From Mucilaginibacter sp. (GTDB lineage: Bacteria; Bacteroidota; Bacteroidia; Sphingobacteriales; Sphingobacteriaceae): 64,000 bases of DNA. Shown piece after piece: positions 8,261-17,326 of this stretch (positions are counted from its first letter, which is position 1; each line of letters begins with the position of its first letter). The DNA lies in contig NZ_JAQBOD010000011.1 of the NCBI RefSeq assembly GCF_028288205.1, forward strand, positions 1-64,000, written 5' to 3'. A program made the position numbers and the translations under genes. Below the pieces are notes generated by a model that saw only the letters and a program-made list of their open reading frames with translations, ran no database searches and was not told the origin of the DNA.

Positions 8261-9586
8261 CTACCGAGGCATTCTCTTCATCATACTCGCCATAGCTGCC
8301 GGGTTACTCATCTGCTTCATTACCTTGCGCATATCTTCAAATTGTTTTATCAGGCGGTTTACTTCTGCCAGGTCGGTGCCCGAGCCTTTGGCTATACGTG
8401 TACGGCGGCTTTGGTTTATGGTATCCGGGTTTTCTTTTTCGTGCGGGGTCATGGACTGAATAATGGCCTCTATGTTTTTAAAGGCATCATCCTTTATATC
8501 TACGTCCTTCATCATTTTGCCAACACCCGGTATCATGCCCATCAGGTCTTTCATGTTACCCATTTTCTTGATCTGCTGTATCTGGCTGAAAAAATCGTTA
8601 AAGTCGAATTTGTTCTTGCGGATCTTCTTTTGCAGTTCGGCAGCTTCCTTCTCATCAAATTGCTGCTGGGCGCGCTCAACCAATGATATCACATCACCCA
8701 TACCCAAAATACGGGATGCCATACGATCGGGGTGGAAAACATCCAGCGCTTCCATCTTCTCGCCGGTACCAATAAATTTAATAGGCTTGTTTACAACAGA
8801 TTTTATAGACAATGCCGCACCACCGCGGGTATCACCATCCAGCTTGGTTAATACAACGCCGGTAAAGTCAAGGCGGTCATTAAACACTTTGGCTGTATTC
8901 ACGGCATCCTGGCCGGTCATGGCATCAACCACAAATAATATCTCCTGCGGATTTACAGCGGATTTTACCTGCTCTATCTCCACCATCATAGCCTCGTCAA
9001 TAGCTAAACGGCCGGCGGTATCTATAATAATAACGTTGTGCCCGTTTTGTTTGGCAAAGGCAATACCTTCTTTTGCTATCGCGATAGGGTCCTTCGATTC
9101 GCGGTTAACATAAACCGGCACACCTATCTGCTCGCCTAAAACCATTAGCTGGTCCATAGCTGCCGGGCGATAAATATCGTCGGCAACCAATAGCGGCTTT
9201 TTATTTTTTTGTGTTTTTAAGTAATTGGCCAGCTTTCCGGTAAACGTTGTTTTACCCGCGCCGTTCAAACCGGCAATTAATATTATGGTTGGCGATGTGC
9301 TAAGATTAAGCTCGGCAGCGGTACCGCCCATTAACGCGGCCAGCTCATCATTCATGAGCTTGGTTAACAACTGGCCCGGCGACACGGCGGTTAGCACATT
9401 TGCACCTATGGCTTTTTGCCTTACATCATCTGTAAAAGCTTTGGCTGTTTTATAGTTAACGTCGGCATCCAGAAGGGCTTTGCGTATTTCCTTCATGGTC
9501 TCGGCCACGTTTATTTCTGTAATAGTTCCTTGTCCCTTCAGGACCTTAAATGCCCTGTCGAGCTTATCTGAAAGATTTTCAAACAT
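8261..9586 (-). CDS. ffh: Signal recognition particle GTPase Ffh
   Basis: 441 residues, full length. N domain (1-85), G domain with P-loop GLNGAGKTTFTGKLANYL, DTAGRLAIDE, and TKLDGDTRGGAAL, then the methionine-rich M domain (MGNMKDLMGMIPGVGKMM, MRKVMKQMSNPAAMASMM) that binds signal peptides and 4.5S RNA. With FtsY it delivers nascent membrane proteins to SecYEG. It is transcribed alone and divergently from the DUF5916 gene. No Shine-Dalgarno sequence precedes the start, as usual in this phylum. Confidence 0.97.
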   Translation of the reverse strand: MFENLSDKLDRAFKVLKGQGTITEINVAETMKEIRKALLDADVNYKTAKAFTDDVRQKAIGANVLTAVSPGQLLTKLMNDELAALMGGTAAELNLSTSPTIILIAGLNGAGKTTFTGKLANYLKTQKNKKPLLVADDIYRPAAMDQLMVLGEQIGVPVYVNRESKDPIAIAKEGIAFAKQNGHNVIIIDTAGRLAIDEAMMVEIEQVKSAVNPQEILFVVDAMTGQDAVNTAKVFNDRLDFTGVVLTKLDGDTRGGAALSIKSVVNKPIKFIGTGEKMEALDVFHPDRMASRILGMGDVISLVERAQQQFDEKEAAELQKKIRKNKFDFNDFFSQIQQIKKMGNMKDLMGMIPGVGKMMKDVDIKDDAFKNIEAIIQSMTPHEKENPDTINQSRRTRIAKGSGTDLAEVNRLIKQFEDMRKVMKQMSNPAAMASMMKRMPR

Positions 9587-9768
9587 GCGTATTATTTACT
9601 TTAAATTCCCAGTATTTTGAGGTTACAAAGGTATGATTTTGTTGCAATTATGCCTTAATGATTTAACAAACGGTTGCACATATTTAACGCTCTTTAACTA
9701 TTCATTAACAAAAACATTGTAACGTTTTTTCTACCTTGTCGTCTTATACCTAAGCCATCAGCACATTT

Positions 9769-12231
9769 ATGATGAAATTTTTACCTGGTCTTTTTCTTTC
9801 CTGTATAACCCTTTGTGCGTATTCGCAGGCTCCCGTTAAAAAACTGGATGCGGTTAAAGTAGCCACCCCGCCTAAAGTTGATGGTGTGCTGGACGATGAA
9901 GTTTGGAAAAATATACCCATAGCTACCGGTTTTATTGAGAACAACCCGGTAGCCGGCCGGCACGAAAAACCCGAAGAGCGCACCGAAGTAAAAATTATAT
10001 ATGATAACACGGCAATTTATGTTGCCGCGCGGATGTATGAAACATCGGCTAAAAAGGTAGCTGATGAGCTAACCGCACGCGACCAGATAGCACATGATGA
10101 TTTTTTTGGCGTTATACTTGACACTTATCTTGATGGCTTAAATGGTACCGGTTTTTATGTAACCGCTGCCGGGGTACAGTTTGATGCCAAGTATGTTCCA
10201 ACCAGCGGTGGCGGCAATAATGAGGATGCCACCTGGAACGGTGTTTGGGTAAGTAAAGTAAAAATAAACGACGACGGCTGGACGGCCGAATTTAAAATTC
10301 CATATTCTGCCCTGCGTTTTGGCAAAAAAGACATACAAACCTGGGGTCTTAATATGATACGCAGACGCCAATCTACCCAGGCGCAGCTTTTTTGGAACGA
10401 GATTGACCCTAAAAAGAACGGATTAATGAACCAAGAGGGCCAACTAACCGGACTTAAAAATATAACCCCGCCATTACGCCTGGCTTTTTATCCTTATTTT
10501 TCTACCTATGTAAATCATTACCCTTACAATACACCGGGTATAAAAAATACTACCAACTCTGTAAATGGGGGCATGGATGTAAAATATGGCATTAACCAAA
10601 GCTTTACGCTTGATGTAACCCTGGTACCCGATTTTGGGCAGGTACAATCAGACAATAAAATACTTAACCTGACACCTTTTGAGGTAAAGTACACAGAGAA
10701 CCGGCCATTTTTTACCGAAGGCACCGAGCTGTTTAACAAGGGTAACTTATTTTATAGCAGGCGCGTTGGCGGCCAGCCTATTAATTATAGCGCGGCTTAC
10801 AGCAACCTCAAATCCGGCGAATCTGTTATCAGCAATCCTGTAGAGACGCGGTTGTTAAATGCGACCAAGTTATCCGGACGTTTATCAAATGGTTTAGGTA
10901 TTGGTGTTTTTAACGCGGTAACCAATGCGGCCAACGCGGTTATTGAAGACGCGGCAGGCAATCATCGCCTGGTACAAACATCGCCGGTAACCAATTATAA
11001 TATTCTGGTGCTGGATCAAAACCTGAAGAACAACTCTGATATCGCTTTAATTAACACCAACGTTAGCCGGTTTGGTAAAGATTATAGTGCCGATGTAGGC
11101 GGCATTGTTTTTAACCTGAACAATAAGCCTAACTCTTATAATCTTACCGGTTATGGCATGATGAGCAATCTGTTTTATACCAACAAACCAACATCCACCG
11201 GTTTTAACTATGAAATTGGCGGAGGGAAAACACAGGGCAATTTTACCTGGAGCTTTTACCAGGATTTTGTTGACAATAATTATAATCCTAACGATTTGGG
11301 TATCCTTTCATTCAATAATTATTTTAACCATACACTTAACCTCAATTACTATGATTATAAACCAGGCAAGCTTTTTAATCAATGGGGAATATTTTCATCT
11401 ACGCTTTACTCGCGCAGGTATAAAGAGTCGGCATACCAAAATTTAAACATTAATGCGGGTGCCTATTTAAGATATAAAAACAACTGGCAAAGCAATATCA
11501 ACATTAACCATAATTTAGAGGGAAATGATTTTTATGAGCCACGTGTCGCCGGGCGGTATTTCCGCACGGCAGAGGAGAATAATATCAGCATGAATTTAAA
11601 TACGAGCCGTTCTACCCGGTTATATGGCGGTATTTATTATATGCAACGCATATATAACCGCTTTGGCGGACATGGTTCTGATGCAGAAGTGTACTATACT
11701 TACCGCGTTAACAATCAATTTTCATTTGGGCAGGATGTTATCTATTCGCCGCGGTATAATAGTACCGGGTTTTCAACCCTTGATACCTTAAGCAAAAACC
11801 CTGTTTTTGCCAGGCGCAACATTCAAACACTCGAAAACATATTTAATATAAAATATACTTTTAACAATGTAATGGGTTTGTCTTTCAGGCTTAGGCATTA
11901 TTGGTCTAAACTTAACAATCAGCAATATTTTGATCTGGCACCAAATGGCGAACTAACAAATTTAACTTCATCGCATTTTAACCAGGATAATGACCAGAAC
12001 TATAATGTCTGGAATATCGACATGATATACCAGTGGGTATTTTCGCCGGGCAGCGAGATAAGCGTAGCCTGGAAAAGCTCGTCATTAACCAATACTACCC
12101 TGGCCCGGTATGGTTATTTCAATAATTTTGACAACACCCTCAATCAACCTAAAAACAATAATTTTTCGTTTAAAATATTGTATTATATCGATTATCAGAA
12201 TTTAAAAAAGAAAAGCAAGAATAAGCCGTGA
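9769..12231 (+). CDS. DUF5916 outer-membrane-type protein
   Basis: 820 residues with a signal peptide ending AYSQ. Residues about 22-190 form a family-9-type carbohydrate-binding-like module (PPKVDGVLDDEVWKNI, TEVKIIYDNTAIYVAARM, WTAEFKIPYSALRF). The remainder is the DUF5916 region, rich in alternating aromatic strands (YDYKPGKLFNQWGIFSST, YYTYRVNNQFSFGQDV), suggesting a beta-barrel in the outer membrane. The family is common in Bacteroidota, often near hydrolases or peptidases; its substrate is unknown. The final KKKSKNKP is basic and the protein lacks a T9SS C-terminal domain. It converges with the DUF3078 gene. Confidence 0.88.
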   Translation: MMKFLPGLFLSCITLCAYSQAPVKKLDAVKVATPPKVDGVLDDEVWKNIPIATGFIENNPVAGRHEKPEERTEVKIIYDNTAIYVAARMYETSAKKVADELTARDQIAHDDFFGVILDTYLDGLNGTGFYVTAAGVQFDAKYVPTSGGGNNEDATWNGVWVSKVKINDDGWTAEFKIPYSALRFGKKDIQTWGLNMIRRRQSTQAQLFWNEIDPKKNGLMNQEGQLTGLKNITPPLRLAFYPYFSTYVNHYPYNTPGIKNTTNSVNGGMDVKYGINQSFTLDVTLVPDFGQVQSDNKILNLTPFEVKYTENRPFFTEGTELFNKGNLFYSRRVGGQPINYSAAYSNLKSGESVISNPVETRLLNATKLSGRLSNGLGIGVFNAVTNAANAVIEDAAGNHRLVQTSPVTNYNILVLDQNLKNNSDIALINTNVSRFGKDYSADVGGIVFNLNNKPNSYNLTGYGMMSNLFYTNKPTSTGFNYEIGGGKTQGNFTWSFYQDFVDNNYNPNDLGILSFNNYFNHTLNLNYYDYKPGKLFNQWGIFSSTLYSRRYKESAYQNLNINAGAYLRYKNNWQSNININHNLEGNDFYEPRVAGRYFRTAEENNISMNLNTSRSTRLYGGIYYMQRIYNRFGGHGSDAEVYYTYRVNNQFSFGQDVIYSPRYNSTGFSTLDTLSKNPVFARRNIQTLENIFNIKYTFNNVMGLSFRLRHYWSKLNNQQYFDLAPNGELTNLTSSHFNQDNDQNYNVWNIDMIYQWVFSPGSEISVAWKSSSLTNTTLARYGYFNNFDNTLNQPKNNNFSFKILYYIDYQNLKKKSKNKP

Positions 12232-12241
12232 TCAAGACCGG

Positions 12242-13267
12242 TTATGGAAACCTGTAAGCTATCCCCAAAGCCATTCCTTCTGTGCCCTGCGGATCGCGCG
12301 AGGTACTCTTATCATACAGGAAGGTGCCGTTTACTGTAACGTTTATCAGGCGGTTTACTTTTGCGGTCAGAATGGCATCAATGCGGTGACTGGTATAGGC
12401 AAGGGCACGCTCATAGGGGATAAACAACGCGTACCGGGCATTGATATGCATGTTTTTCATAAAGTCCTTATCTAATATAGCTACTATCTGGAAAGCCAGG
12501 TCGTTTTTAAAAGTATGCCCCGGCAGCACGCCATAATTAGCAGGCTGGTTATGGTAAATGGTGGTGTCTTTTACAAAGGTTTGGCGGGCGGTACCGGTAC
12601 CTATACGCAAGTCGAAGTATTTTACCGGTTTATATTCAAACCCCAGCGATTCGGTAAGGTAGCCGGGTGCCATAAAATTAGAAAGCAGCAGCGGGTTAGC
12701 AAGTACGGCCCCGCTTGCATTAGTGTATTGAAATCCTTTATCAAACTGTGATTCAAAACTTAACGAGCCGAAAAAGAACCAGTGTTTGGATAATTGTGTA
12801 GCTATTTTATTATCAAAAAATATTCGGTCGTTTGTTTTGCGCGAGCCCTGGCCCTTGTTTTTTGAGATGCCGTAAATAAGATTTAGCTCGGCAGTATAAT
12901 CAAATGGCGATTTGTTATATTCGGTTTTAAAATCAAAGTTTGTTCCAAGCGCTATGGCGTTAACCCCACCGGCGCTATAATTATTACTAAATGCCGACTG
13001 GCTAAAGTTTAACCCAAATGTTATCCATTTATGCCAGTAGTTAACTTTATAGTCAAGCATAGATAAAGGTATCAGTTCGGGCTCTATCTGCAGAGATCTT
13101 ACACGAACAGGCAAGGCATTTTTAGGCGGGTCTATCCTGTATTTGTTAAGTAAGGCGGTGTCAATTTTAACACTGTCTTTTTTTGATGTATCCGTTTTTT
13201 GAGCCGACGAGGTTATTGCGGCTAAAAAAAACATAAAGAAGACTACTGCGGATCTTGTTTTATACAT
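12242..13267 (-). CDS. DUF3078 family outer-membrane protein
   Basis: I start at the second ATG (MYKTRSAVVFFMFFLAAITSSAQ), which gives a proper signal peptide; the track ORF adds seven residues. After a charged linker (KTDTSKKDSVKIDT) comes the DUF3078 region: YWHKWITFGLNFSQSAFSNNYSAGG followed by regularly spaced amphipathic strands to the C-terminal RFP, which suggests a small beta-barrel of the outer membrane. Function is unknown for the family. It is probably co-transcribed downstream of the carboxypeptidase-regulatory-domain protein, 42 bp away. Confidence 0.85.
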   Translation of the reverse strand: MYKTRSAVVFFMFFLAAITSSAQKTDTSKKDSVKIDTALLNKYRIDPPKNALPVRVRSLQIEPELIPLSMLDYKVNYWHKWITFGLNFSQSAFSNNYSAGGVNAIALGTNFDFKTEYNKSPFDYTAELNLIYGISKNKGQGSRKTNDRIFFDNKIATQLSKHWFFFGSLSFESQFDKGFQYTNASGAVLANPLLLSNFMAPGYLTESLGFEYKPVKYFDLRIGTGTARQTFVKDTTIYHNQPANYGVLPGHTFKNDLAFQIVAILDKDFMKNMHINARYALFIPYERALAYTSHRIDAILTAKVNRLINVTVNGTFLYDKSTSRDPQGTEGMALGIAYRFP

Positions 13268-13308
13268 ACAGGCTACAAAGAAAAGCAAAATTCTGTTTTT
13301 ATGCAGAT

Positions 13309-14076
13309 TTATTCCTTTTTTGCCGGCGATGCAGCGTTAACTTTGGGTGGATATAATGGCGCCAACGCATGCGCACCGGGATTGCGCAAATATCTTCTGT
13401 AATTGGTTCTTATGGACAATATAAAATCATATTCGCTGGAATTGGTAACCAGGTAATATCCGGGCCGGTACTTTAACATAAAATCGGCCAGCCGTTTGTC
13501 TTTTAAACCGGTTACCCTACCTACCAGTGTTTTATTAAAACGATAATCTATAACATCCTGCTTGTAGTCCTCATCTATGGTTTCGCGTAAATGTGCCGCG
13601 TTGCGGCCGCTTCGGCTGAATATATTGTATAAAGCATCTATCCCCAAACCAACTCCGCTGGGACCAAAATTTAAAAGGTCTCGGTTTGCTAATGGCCCGT
13701 ATGCCTTGCTAAAATCGCTTTTCTTTGCCAGCAATCTTTTTTGGGGGTCCATTAAGGTATCAAATATGGTAACTTCTTTAAGCTGTATAGCCATCCGCTT
13801 TAAATAAATAGCCAGGGGTATATAGCTTTGTACTTTTATGGTATCGGCAAAATGTTCTTTTTGGCTAAAAACCAATTGGTCGCCGGGTTTGGCCTCTATA
13901 GTAAATACCCCGTTTAAATTATCATAAACAGATACATGGGTATTCAGGTTTAGTATATTAACCCTTGATAGCCTATCCTTGCTTTCGGTATCAAACACAA
14001 TACCCGCAACAGAGGTTTCCTGGGCAAGGGCATGCACCGATATAATAAAAAAAAACAGAAGTAGTGCCGGTTTCAT
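13309..14076 (-). CDS. Secreted protein with carboxypeptidase-regulatory-like domain
   Basis: 255 residues with signal peptide (MKPALLLFFFIISVHALAQ). Residues 22-100 are a CarboxypepD_reg-like beta-sandwich (SVAGIVFDTESKDRLSRVNI ... LNGVFTIEAKPGDQLVFSQ ... IPLAIYLKRMAIQLKEVTI), the module also found before TonB-dependent receptors, here without any receptor barrel. The C-terminal 150 residues are helical and basic and carry no motif I recognise. Likely a periplasmic or outer-membrane-associated structural protein. Function not determined. Confidence 0.8.
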   Translation of the reverse strand: MKPALLLFFFIISVHALAQETSVAGIVFDTESKDRLSRVNILNLNTHVSVYDNLNGVFTIEAKPGDQLVFSQKEHFADTIKVQSYIPLAIYLKRMAIQLKEVTIFDTLMDPQKRLLAKKSDFSKAYGPLANRDLLNFGPSGVGLGIDALYNIFSRSGRNAAHLRETIDEDYKQDVIDYRFNKTLVGRVTGLKDKRLADFMLKYRPGYYLVTNSSEYDFILSIRTNYRRYLRNPGAHALAPLYPPKVNAASPAKKE

Positions 14077-14139
14077 TAATGGGTCAAAACTAAACGTTTA
14101 TAATGCTGCAGCATACATTTTAACAATAATTAACAGGGG

Positions 14140-15024
14140 TTATTTGGCTATAATCAGCGCCTGGCCAATCTTGATGCCATTGTCTGCCATGTTATTTAAT
14201 GCTTTAAGTTCATCAACAGTTAAGCCAAAACGTTTAGAAATGTTGTATAGTGTGTCGCCGGTTTTTATGGTGTATAATTTATTGGTTGGTGTGTTTTGTA
14301 CGAGCGAGTCTTTTATTGATTTCCCTATATTCTGATTGATCTGGGCCAGCACCCGGTCTTCCCGCTTAATTTTCTGAATTTCACCTTCGGGGCGATCATA
14401 CTGATCCAAATGGTATTTTTCTATAACACCAATTAATAACTGCGGATATTTAGGATTGGTTGCATACCCCGCCTGTTTTAAACCATTGGCCCAGCCCTGG
14501 TAATCGTTCTTATCAAGCTCGAACAACGCTGCGTAGCGCTTTCTTTTTAAAAATTCTGAATGGTCGCGATAAGAATCTTCGGCCTTATCGTATACCCGGA
14601 AACAATCGTTCTCCTGGTCATCATCCTTGTAGTAGCTTTTGCCTTTCCAGTCGCTGGTGCATTTAATACCAAAGTGATTATTGGCAATCTTTGCCAGGTC
14701 GCCATTGCCGTAGCCCGATTCGAATAGCCCCTGCGCCAGGGTAATACTTGCCGGAATGCCATATAAATTCATTTCCTGTATGGCAATGGTTTTAAAGCGA
14801 TCAATATAAGAAGCTACGGTAAAAGGCACATAATTGGCAATAGCTTCGCTGCGTGCTTTTTGAATAATAGCATTGTTTTTGTGAGCCTCACTCTTAGAAA
14901 TAATTGGAGCCGGACTGTGGGTAATGCCTTTTTTATGCACGGAGCATGAGCTAAAAAAAACTACTACAATAAATAAACAAGTGTTTTGCCTTAAAGTTAA
15001 GGCGGTGAGTTTGGCATGGTTCAT
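14140..15024 (-). CDS. Lipoprotein N-acetylglucosaminidase with C-terminal LysM
   Basis: The track start at 15117 would overlap the upstream gene. The ATG at 15024 gives MNHAKLTALTLRQ... with a hydrophobic stretch and lipobox FFSSCS, so I use it (294 residues). The glucosaminidase (FlgJ/LytG-like) domain follows: IPASITLAQGLFESGYGNGDLA with the catalytic glutamate in LFESG, then NNHFGIKCTSDWKGKSYY and CFRVYDKAEDSYRDHSEFL. It ends in one LysM repeat (YTIKTGDTLYNISKRFGLTVDELKALN). It should cleave peptidoglycan glycan strands at the outer envelope. The next upstream gene is a shorter paralogue. Confidence 0.9.
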   Translation of the reverse strand: MNHAKLTALTLRQNTCLFIVVVFFSSCSVHKKGITHSPAPIISKSEAHKNNAIIQKARSEAIANYVPFTVASYIDRFKTIAIQEMNLYGIPASITLAQGLFESGYGNGDLAKIANNHFGIKCTSDWKGKSYYKDDDQENDCFRVYDKAEDSYRDHSEFLKRKRYAALFELDKNDYQGWANGLKQAGYATNPKYPQLLIGVIEKYHLDQYDRPEGEIQKIKREDRVLAQINQNIGKSIKDSLVQNTPTNKLYTIKTGDTLYNISKRFGLTVDELKALNNMADNGIKIGQALIIAK

Positions 15025-15052
15025 TGTGCCAAAATAAGTTTTATTACTGTAA

Positions 15053-15595
15053 TTATGGATTGGTTGAATTGTTTTGTGCCATTTGAGGTTTATCATCCGG
15101 GGTTTGGTCCAGCTCATTTAGCTGATATTTACGGATGATGGCTAATACCTGCGATCCCCATTTTTTGCTGCTGGCATAGCCACTGCGCTGAATACTTTTA
15201 ACCCATTTTTCATAATCGCACAGCGTAAGATCAGAAGCAAGGCGGCCCAATTGCTGGCGCTGAGTAATAATTCGGGCAAAATCATCAAAAGAGTCTAATA
15301 TTGAATCGTATTTTTTATAGGCAGAGTGTACCTTCTTTTTATGTTTATAAAATACAGCACCGCCGCCGCCTTTTACTCCAAATTGATTGTTCAGATTTTG
15401 AGCGATGGCGCTGTTGCCGCAGCCCGATTCATGCATGGCTATCCCTAATATGATGCTGGCGGGTATGCCTGTTTCATGCATAATGGCTATGGCATTGTCT
15501 TTAAACTGTTCTATATAAGATAGTGAAGTGTTCTTTTGAGCGAACGCGCCGAAAGATGATATCAGTAGTGTGATAATCAGTAAGGTTTTCTTCAT
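15053..15595 (-). CDS. Secreted glucosaminidase-domain protein
   Basis: 180 residues with signal peptide ending AFAQ and a single glucosaminidase domain: IPASIILGIAMHESGCGNSAIAQNLNNQFGVKGG, where the glutamate in HESG is the expected catalytic acid, followed by KKYDSILDSFDDFARIITQRQ and a second-half repeat WVKSIQRSGYASSKKWGSQV. It lacks LysM. It is paralogous to the downstream lipoprotein and sits 2 bp after the O-methyltransferase gene, so all three probably form one operon. Confidence 0.88.
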   Translation of the reverse strand: MKKTLLIITLLISSFGAFAQKNTSLSYIEQFKDNAIAIMHETGIPASIILGIAMHESGCGNSAIAQNLNNQFGVKGGGGAVFYKHKKKVHSAYKKYDSILDSFDDFARIITQRQQLGRLASDLTLCDYEKWVKSIQRSGYASSKKWGSQVLAIIRKYQLNELDQTPDDKPQMAQNNSTNP

Positions 15596-15597
15596 AA

Positions 15598-16236
15598 TTA
15601 TTTTTTTTGAATGAGCAAAAGGCCGTCCCGCACAGGTAGTATCAGTTTTTCAACCCTTGTGTCGGCAGCGATCTGGTCATTTAGCTTGCGGATGTTTACG
15701 GTATCGGCGTCATTTTCGTTGCCGTATACTTTCCCTTTCCACAAAACATTATCAATTATTATTAATCCTCCGGATCTGACTTTGTTAAGTATTAACTCAA
15801 AGTAAAGTAAATTATTTTTTTTATCAGCATCTATGAACACTATATCGAAGCTTTTTTCGTCCAAGCTGGCTATTACCTGCTCTGCAGCGCCAAAATGAAG
15901 CCTGATCTTTTTTTCCACATTTGTTAGTGAAAAGTGTGTTTTAAGCATTTCTTCCAATTCGCGGTTAACCTCAATGGTGTGGATCAAGCCATCTTCGGTA
16001 AGGCCCTCGGCCAGGCAAATTGTTGCATAGCCGGTAAACGTCCCAATCTCCAGGATGCGTTTGGGCTGCATCATTTTGCTAAGCATACTTAGCACGCGGC
16101 CCTGGTAATGGCCAGATAGCATATTGGGTTTTAACACCTTTAAATACGTTTCCCTATTGATGGTTTGCAAAGCCTCCGGTTCGGGTTCGCAATGGTTATC
16201 TAAGTAGGTTTGTAGGTCGCCGTCAAGGATTTCCAT
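15598..16236 (-). CDS. Class I SAM-dependent O-methyltransferase
   Basis: 212 residues. The catechol-O-methyltransferase-like fold is shown by the SAM-binding motif RILEIGTFTGYATICLAEGL, the acidic loop TIEVNRELEEML, and the metal-site aspartates FDIVFIDADKKNNL and GGLIIIDNVLWKGKV. The family (methyltransferase 3) methylates catechol-type or related small hydroxyls using a divalent cation; the substrate is not known. First gene of a probable three-gene operon with two glucosaminidases, which need not be functionally related. Confidence 0.9.
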   Translation of the reverse strand: MEILDGDLQTYLDNHCEPEPEALQTINRETYLKVLKPNMLSGHYQGRVLSMLSKMMQPKRILEIGTFTGYATICLAEGLTEDGLIHTIEVNRELEEMLKTHFSLTNVEKKIRLHFGAAEQVIASLDEKSFDIVFIDADKKNNLLYFELILNKVRSGGLIIIDNVLWKGKVYGNENDADTVNIRKLNDQIAADTRVEKLILPVRDGLLLIQKK

Positions 16237-16271
16237 GGCACAAATGTAGGGAATTTGAAATTAATGGGTTT

Positions 16272-16739
16272 TGAACCATGATTTATAGGATGGGCGGATT
16301 GCCTTGATTGTATGACGTTAAAGGATTTTATTATTGTGGACGCGTTTGAATTGTAAACTTTTTGCTCCAAAATTTATTAATAATCCTATTTCCATTTTAT
16401 AGGCTTCAACATACTTCATTGCTTGTGCCAGGTGAACATCTTCTAAATTTATTATTGCTTTTAATTCTACCATTATCACATCTTCTACAAAGAAATCAAC
16501 CCGCCTTGTTCCCACATCTATTCCGTCGTAATATATTGGCATTTCTAATTCTCTTGCAAACCCCAACCCTTGTTTTTGCATTTCAATTGCCAAACACCGC
16601 TGATAGATTACTTCTTGAAATCCGTTGCCCAAAATACCATGAACCTTCATAGCATACCCAATTATTTTTTCAGTAAGTTCCTTGTGTTTCATATATTAAT
16701 TAATCAAGGAAATCAAAAAATCCTATAAATCATGGTTCA
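16272..16739. mobile_element. Candidate GxxExxY cassette with terminal inverted repeats
   Basis: GAACCATGATTTATAGGAT at 16273-16291 and its exact reverse complement at 16720-16738 flank one gene. Beyond the 19 exact bases the similarity continues imperfectly (GGAT-n5-GATTnCCTTGATT) to about 38 bp per end. The right end is 6 bp from the ruvX stop. There is no recognisable transposase. The compact layout of one gene and two inverted ends suggests a small mobilisable unit; this is inference. Confidence 0.6.
16318..16692 (-). CDS. GxxExxY protein (PD-(D/E)XK nuclease-like)
   Basis: 124 residues. The signature G-x-x-E-x-x-Y is present in HGILGNGFQEVIYQRCL, followed by FARELEMPIYYDG, then RRVDFFVEDVIMVELKAI, which fits the D-x(n)-E-x-K core of PD-(D/E)XK nucleases (PDDEXK_3), and LINFGAKSLQFKRV. 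The family is widespread in Bacteroidota, cyanobacteria and others but has no established function. The core motif suggests DNA or RNA cleavage. The gene is enclosed by inverted repeats (see the cassette entry) between the O-methyltransferase gene and ruvX. Confidence 0.88.
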   Translation of the reverse strand: MKHKELTEKIIGYAMKVHGILGNGFQEVIYQRCLAIEMQKQGLGFARELEMPIYYDGIDVGTRRVDFFVEDVIMVELKAIINLEDVHLAQAMKYVEAYKMEIGLLINFGAKSLQFKRVHNNKIL

Positions 16740-16744
16740 GAAAA

Positions 16745-17155
16745 TTAACGCGTTTTCTCCATCCAACCCTGCAACAAAATCACCGCCGAAATATTATCAA
16801 CCAGCTCCTTATTTTGCCTTGCTTTTTTACCCATTCCGCTTTGCGCGATAACCGCCGACGCCATTTTTGAGGTAAAGCGCTCGTCGAGCATTTCAACAGG
16901 TATTTCAGGAAAAGTTTTTTTAAGCAGGTTAACAAACCCCTTAACATGTGGGGCCGATTGTGATGGCGTATTATCCATTTGCTTGGGTTCGCCAACAATA
17001 AAACGCTCCACCTGTTCGGTCTGCAGGTATGTTTTTAAAAAATCTATTATTTTATTGGGATGGATGGTGTCTAAGCCGGTAGCGATGATCTGCAATGGGT
17101 CTGTAACCGCAATGCCTATGCGCTTGGTACCATAGTCGAAGGCCATTATCCTCAT
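16745..17155 (-). CDS. ruvX: RuvX/YqgF Holliday-junction resolvase-like / pre-16S rRNA nuclease
   Basis: 136 residues, full length. The RNase H-like fold is marked by IMAFDYGTKRIGIAVTDP (first acidic residue), RFIVGEPKQMDNTPS, and VEMLDERFTSKMA, with a final acidic VDNISAVILLQ. YqgF proteins trim the 5' end of 16S rRNA and have been described as Holliday-junction resolvases. The cassette abuts its 3' end without damaging the reading frame. Confidence 0.92.
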   Translation of the reverse strand: MRIMAFDYGTKRIGIAVTDPLQIIATGLDTIHPNKIIDFLKTYLQTEQVERFIVGEPKQMDNTPSQSAPHVKGFVNLLKKTFPEIPVEMLDERFTSKMASAVIAQSGMGKKARQNKELVDNISAVILLQGWMEKTR

Positions 17156-17183
17156 GGCTTCGCAGAGATTAGGGGTTGGAGAT

Positions 17184-17262
17184 TAGAGATTGGGCCTGTC
17201 ATGTAGCAAATATAGTTTATCGGTGGTGTTTTTTAATGAAAATCCAACCCGCCCAATCTCTA
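17184..17262. repeat. 12-bp inverted repeat between ruvX and holB
   Basis: TAGAGATTGGGC (17184-17195) and GCCCAATCTCTA (17251-17262) are exact reverse complements, 55 bp apart, in the divergent ruvX-holB gap. It may be a remnant of another small interspersed repeat or a regulatory dyad. Confidence 0.5.
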
Positions 17263-17326
17263 CCCTCCCATCACTATCTCTAAAAACATATCCCACATTT
17301 CAATTCTAATTATTATTTTGCACCAA

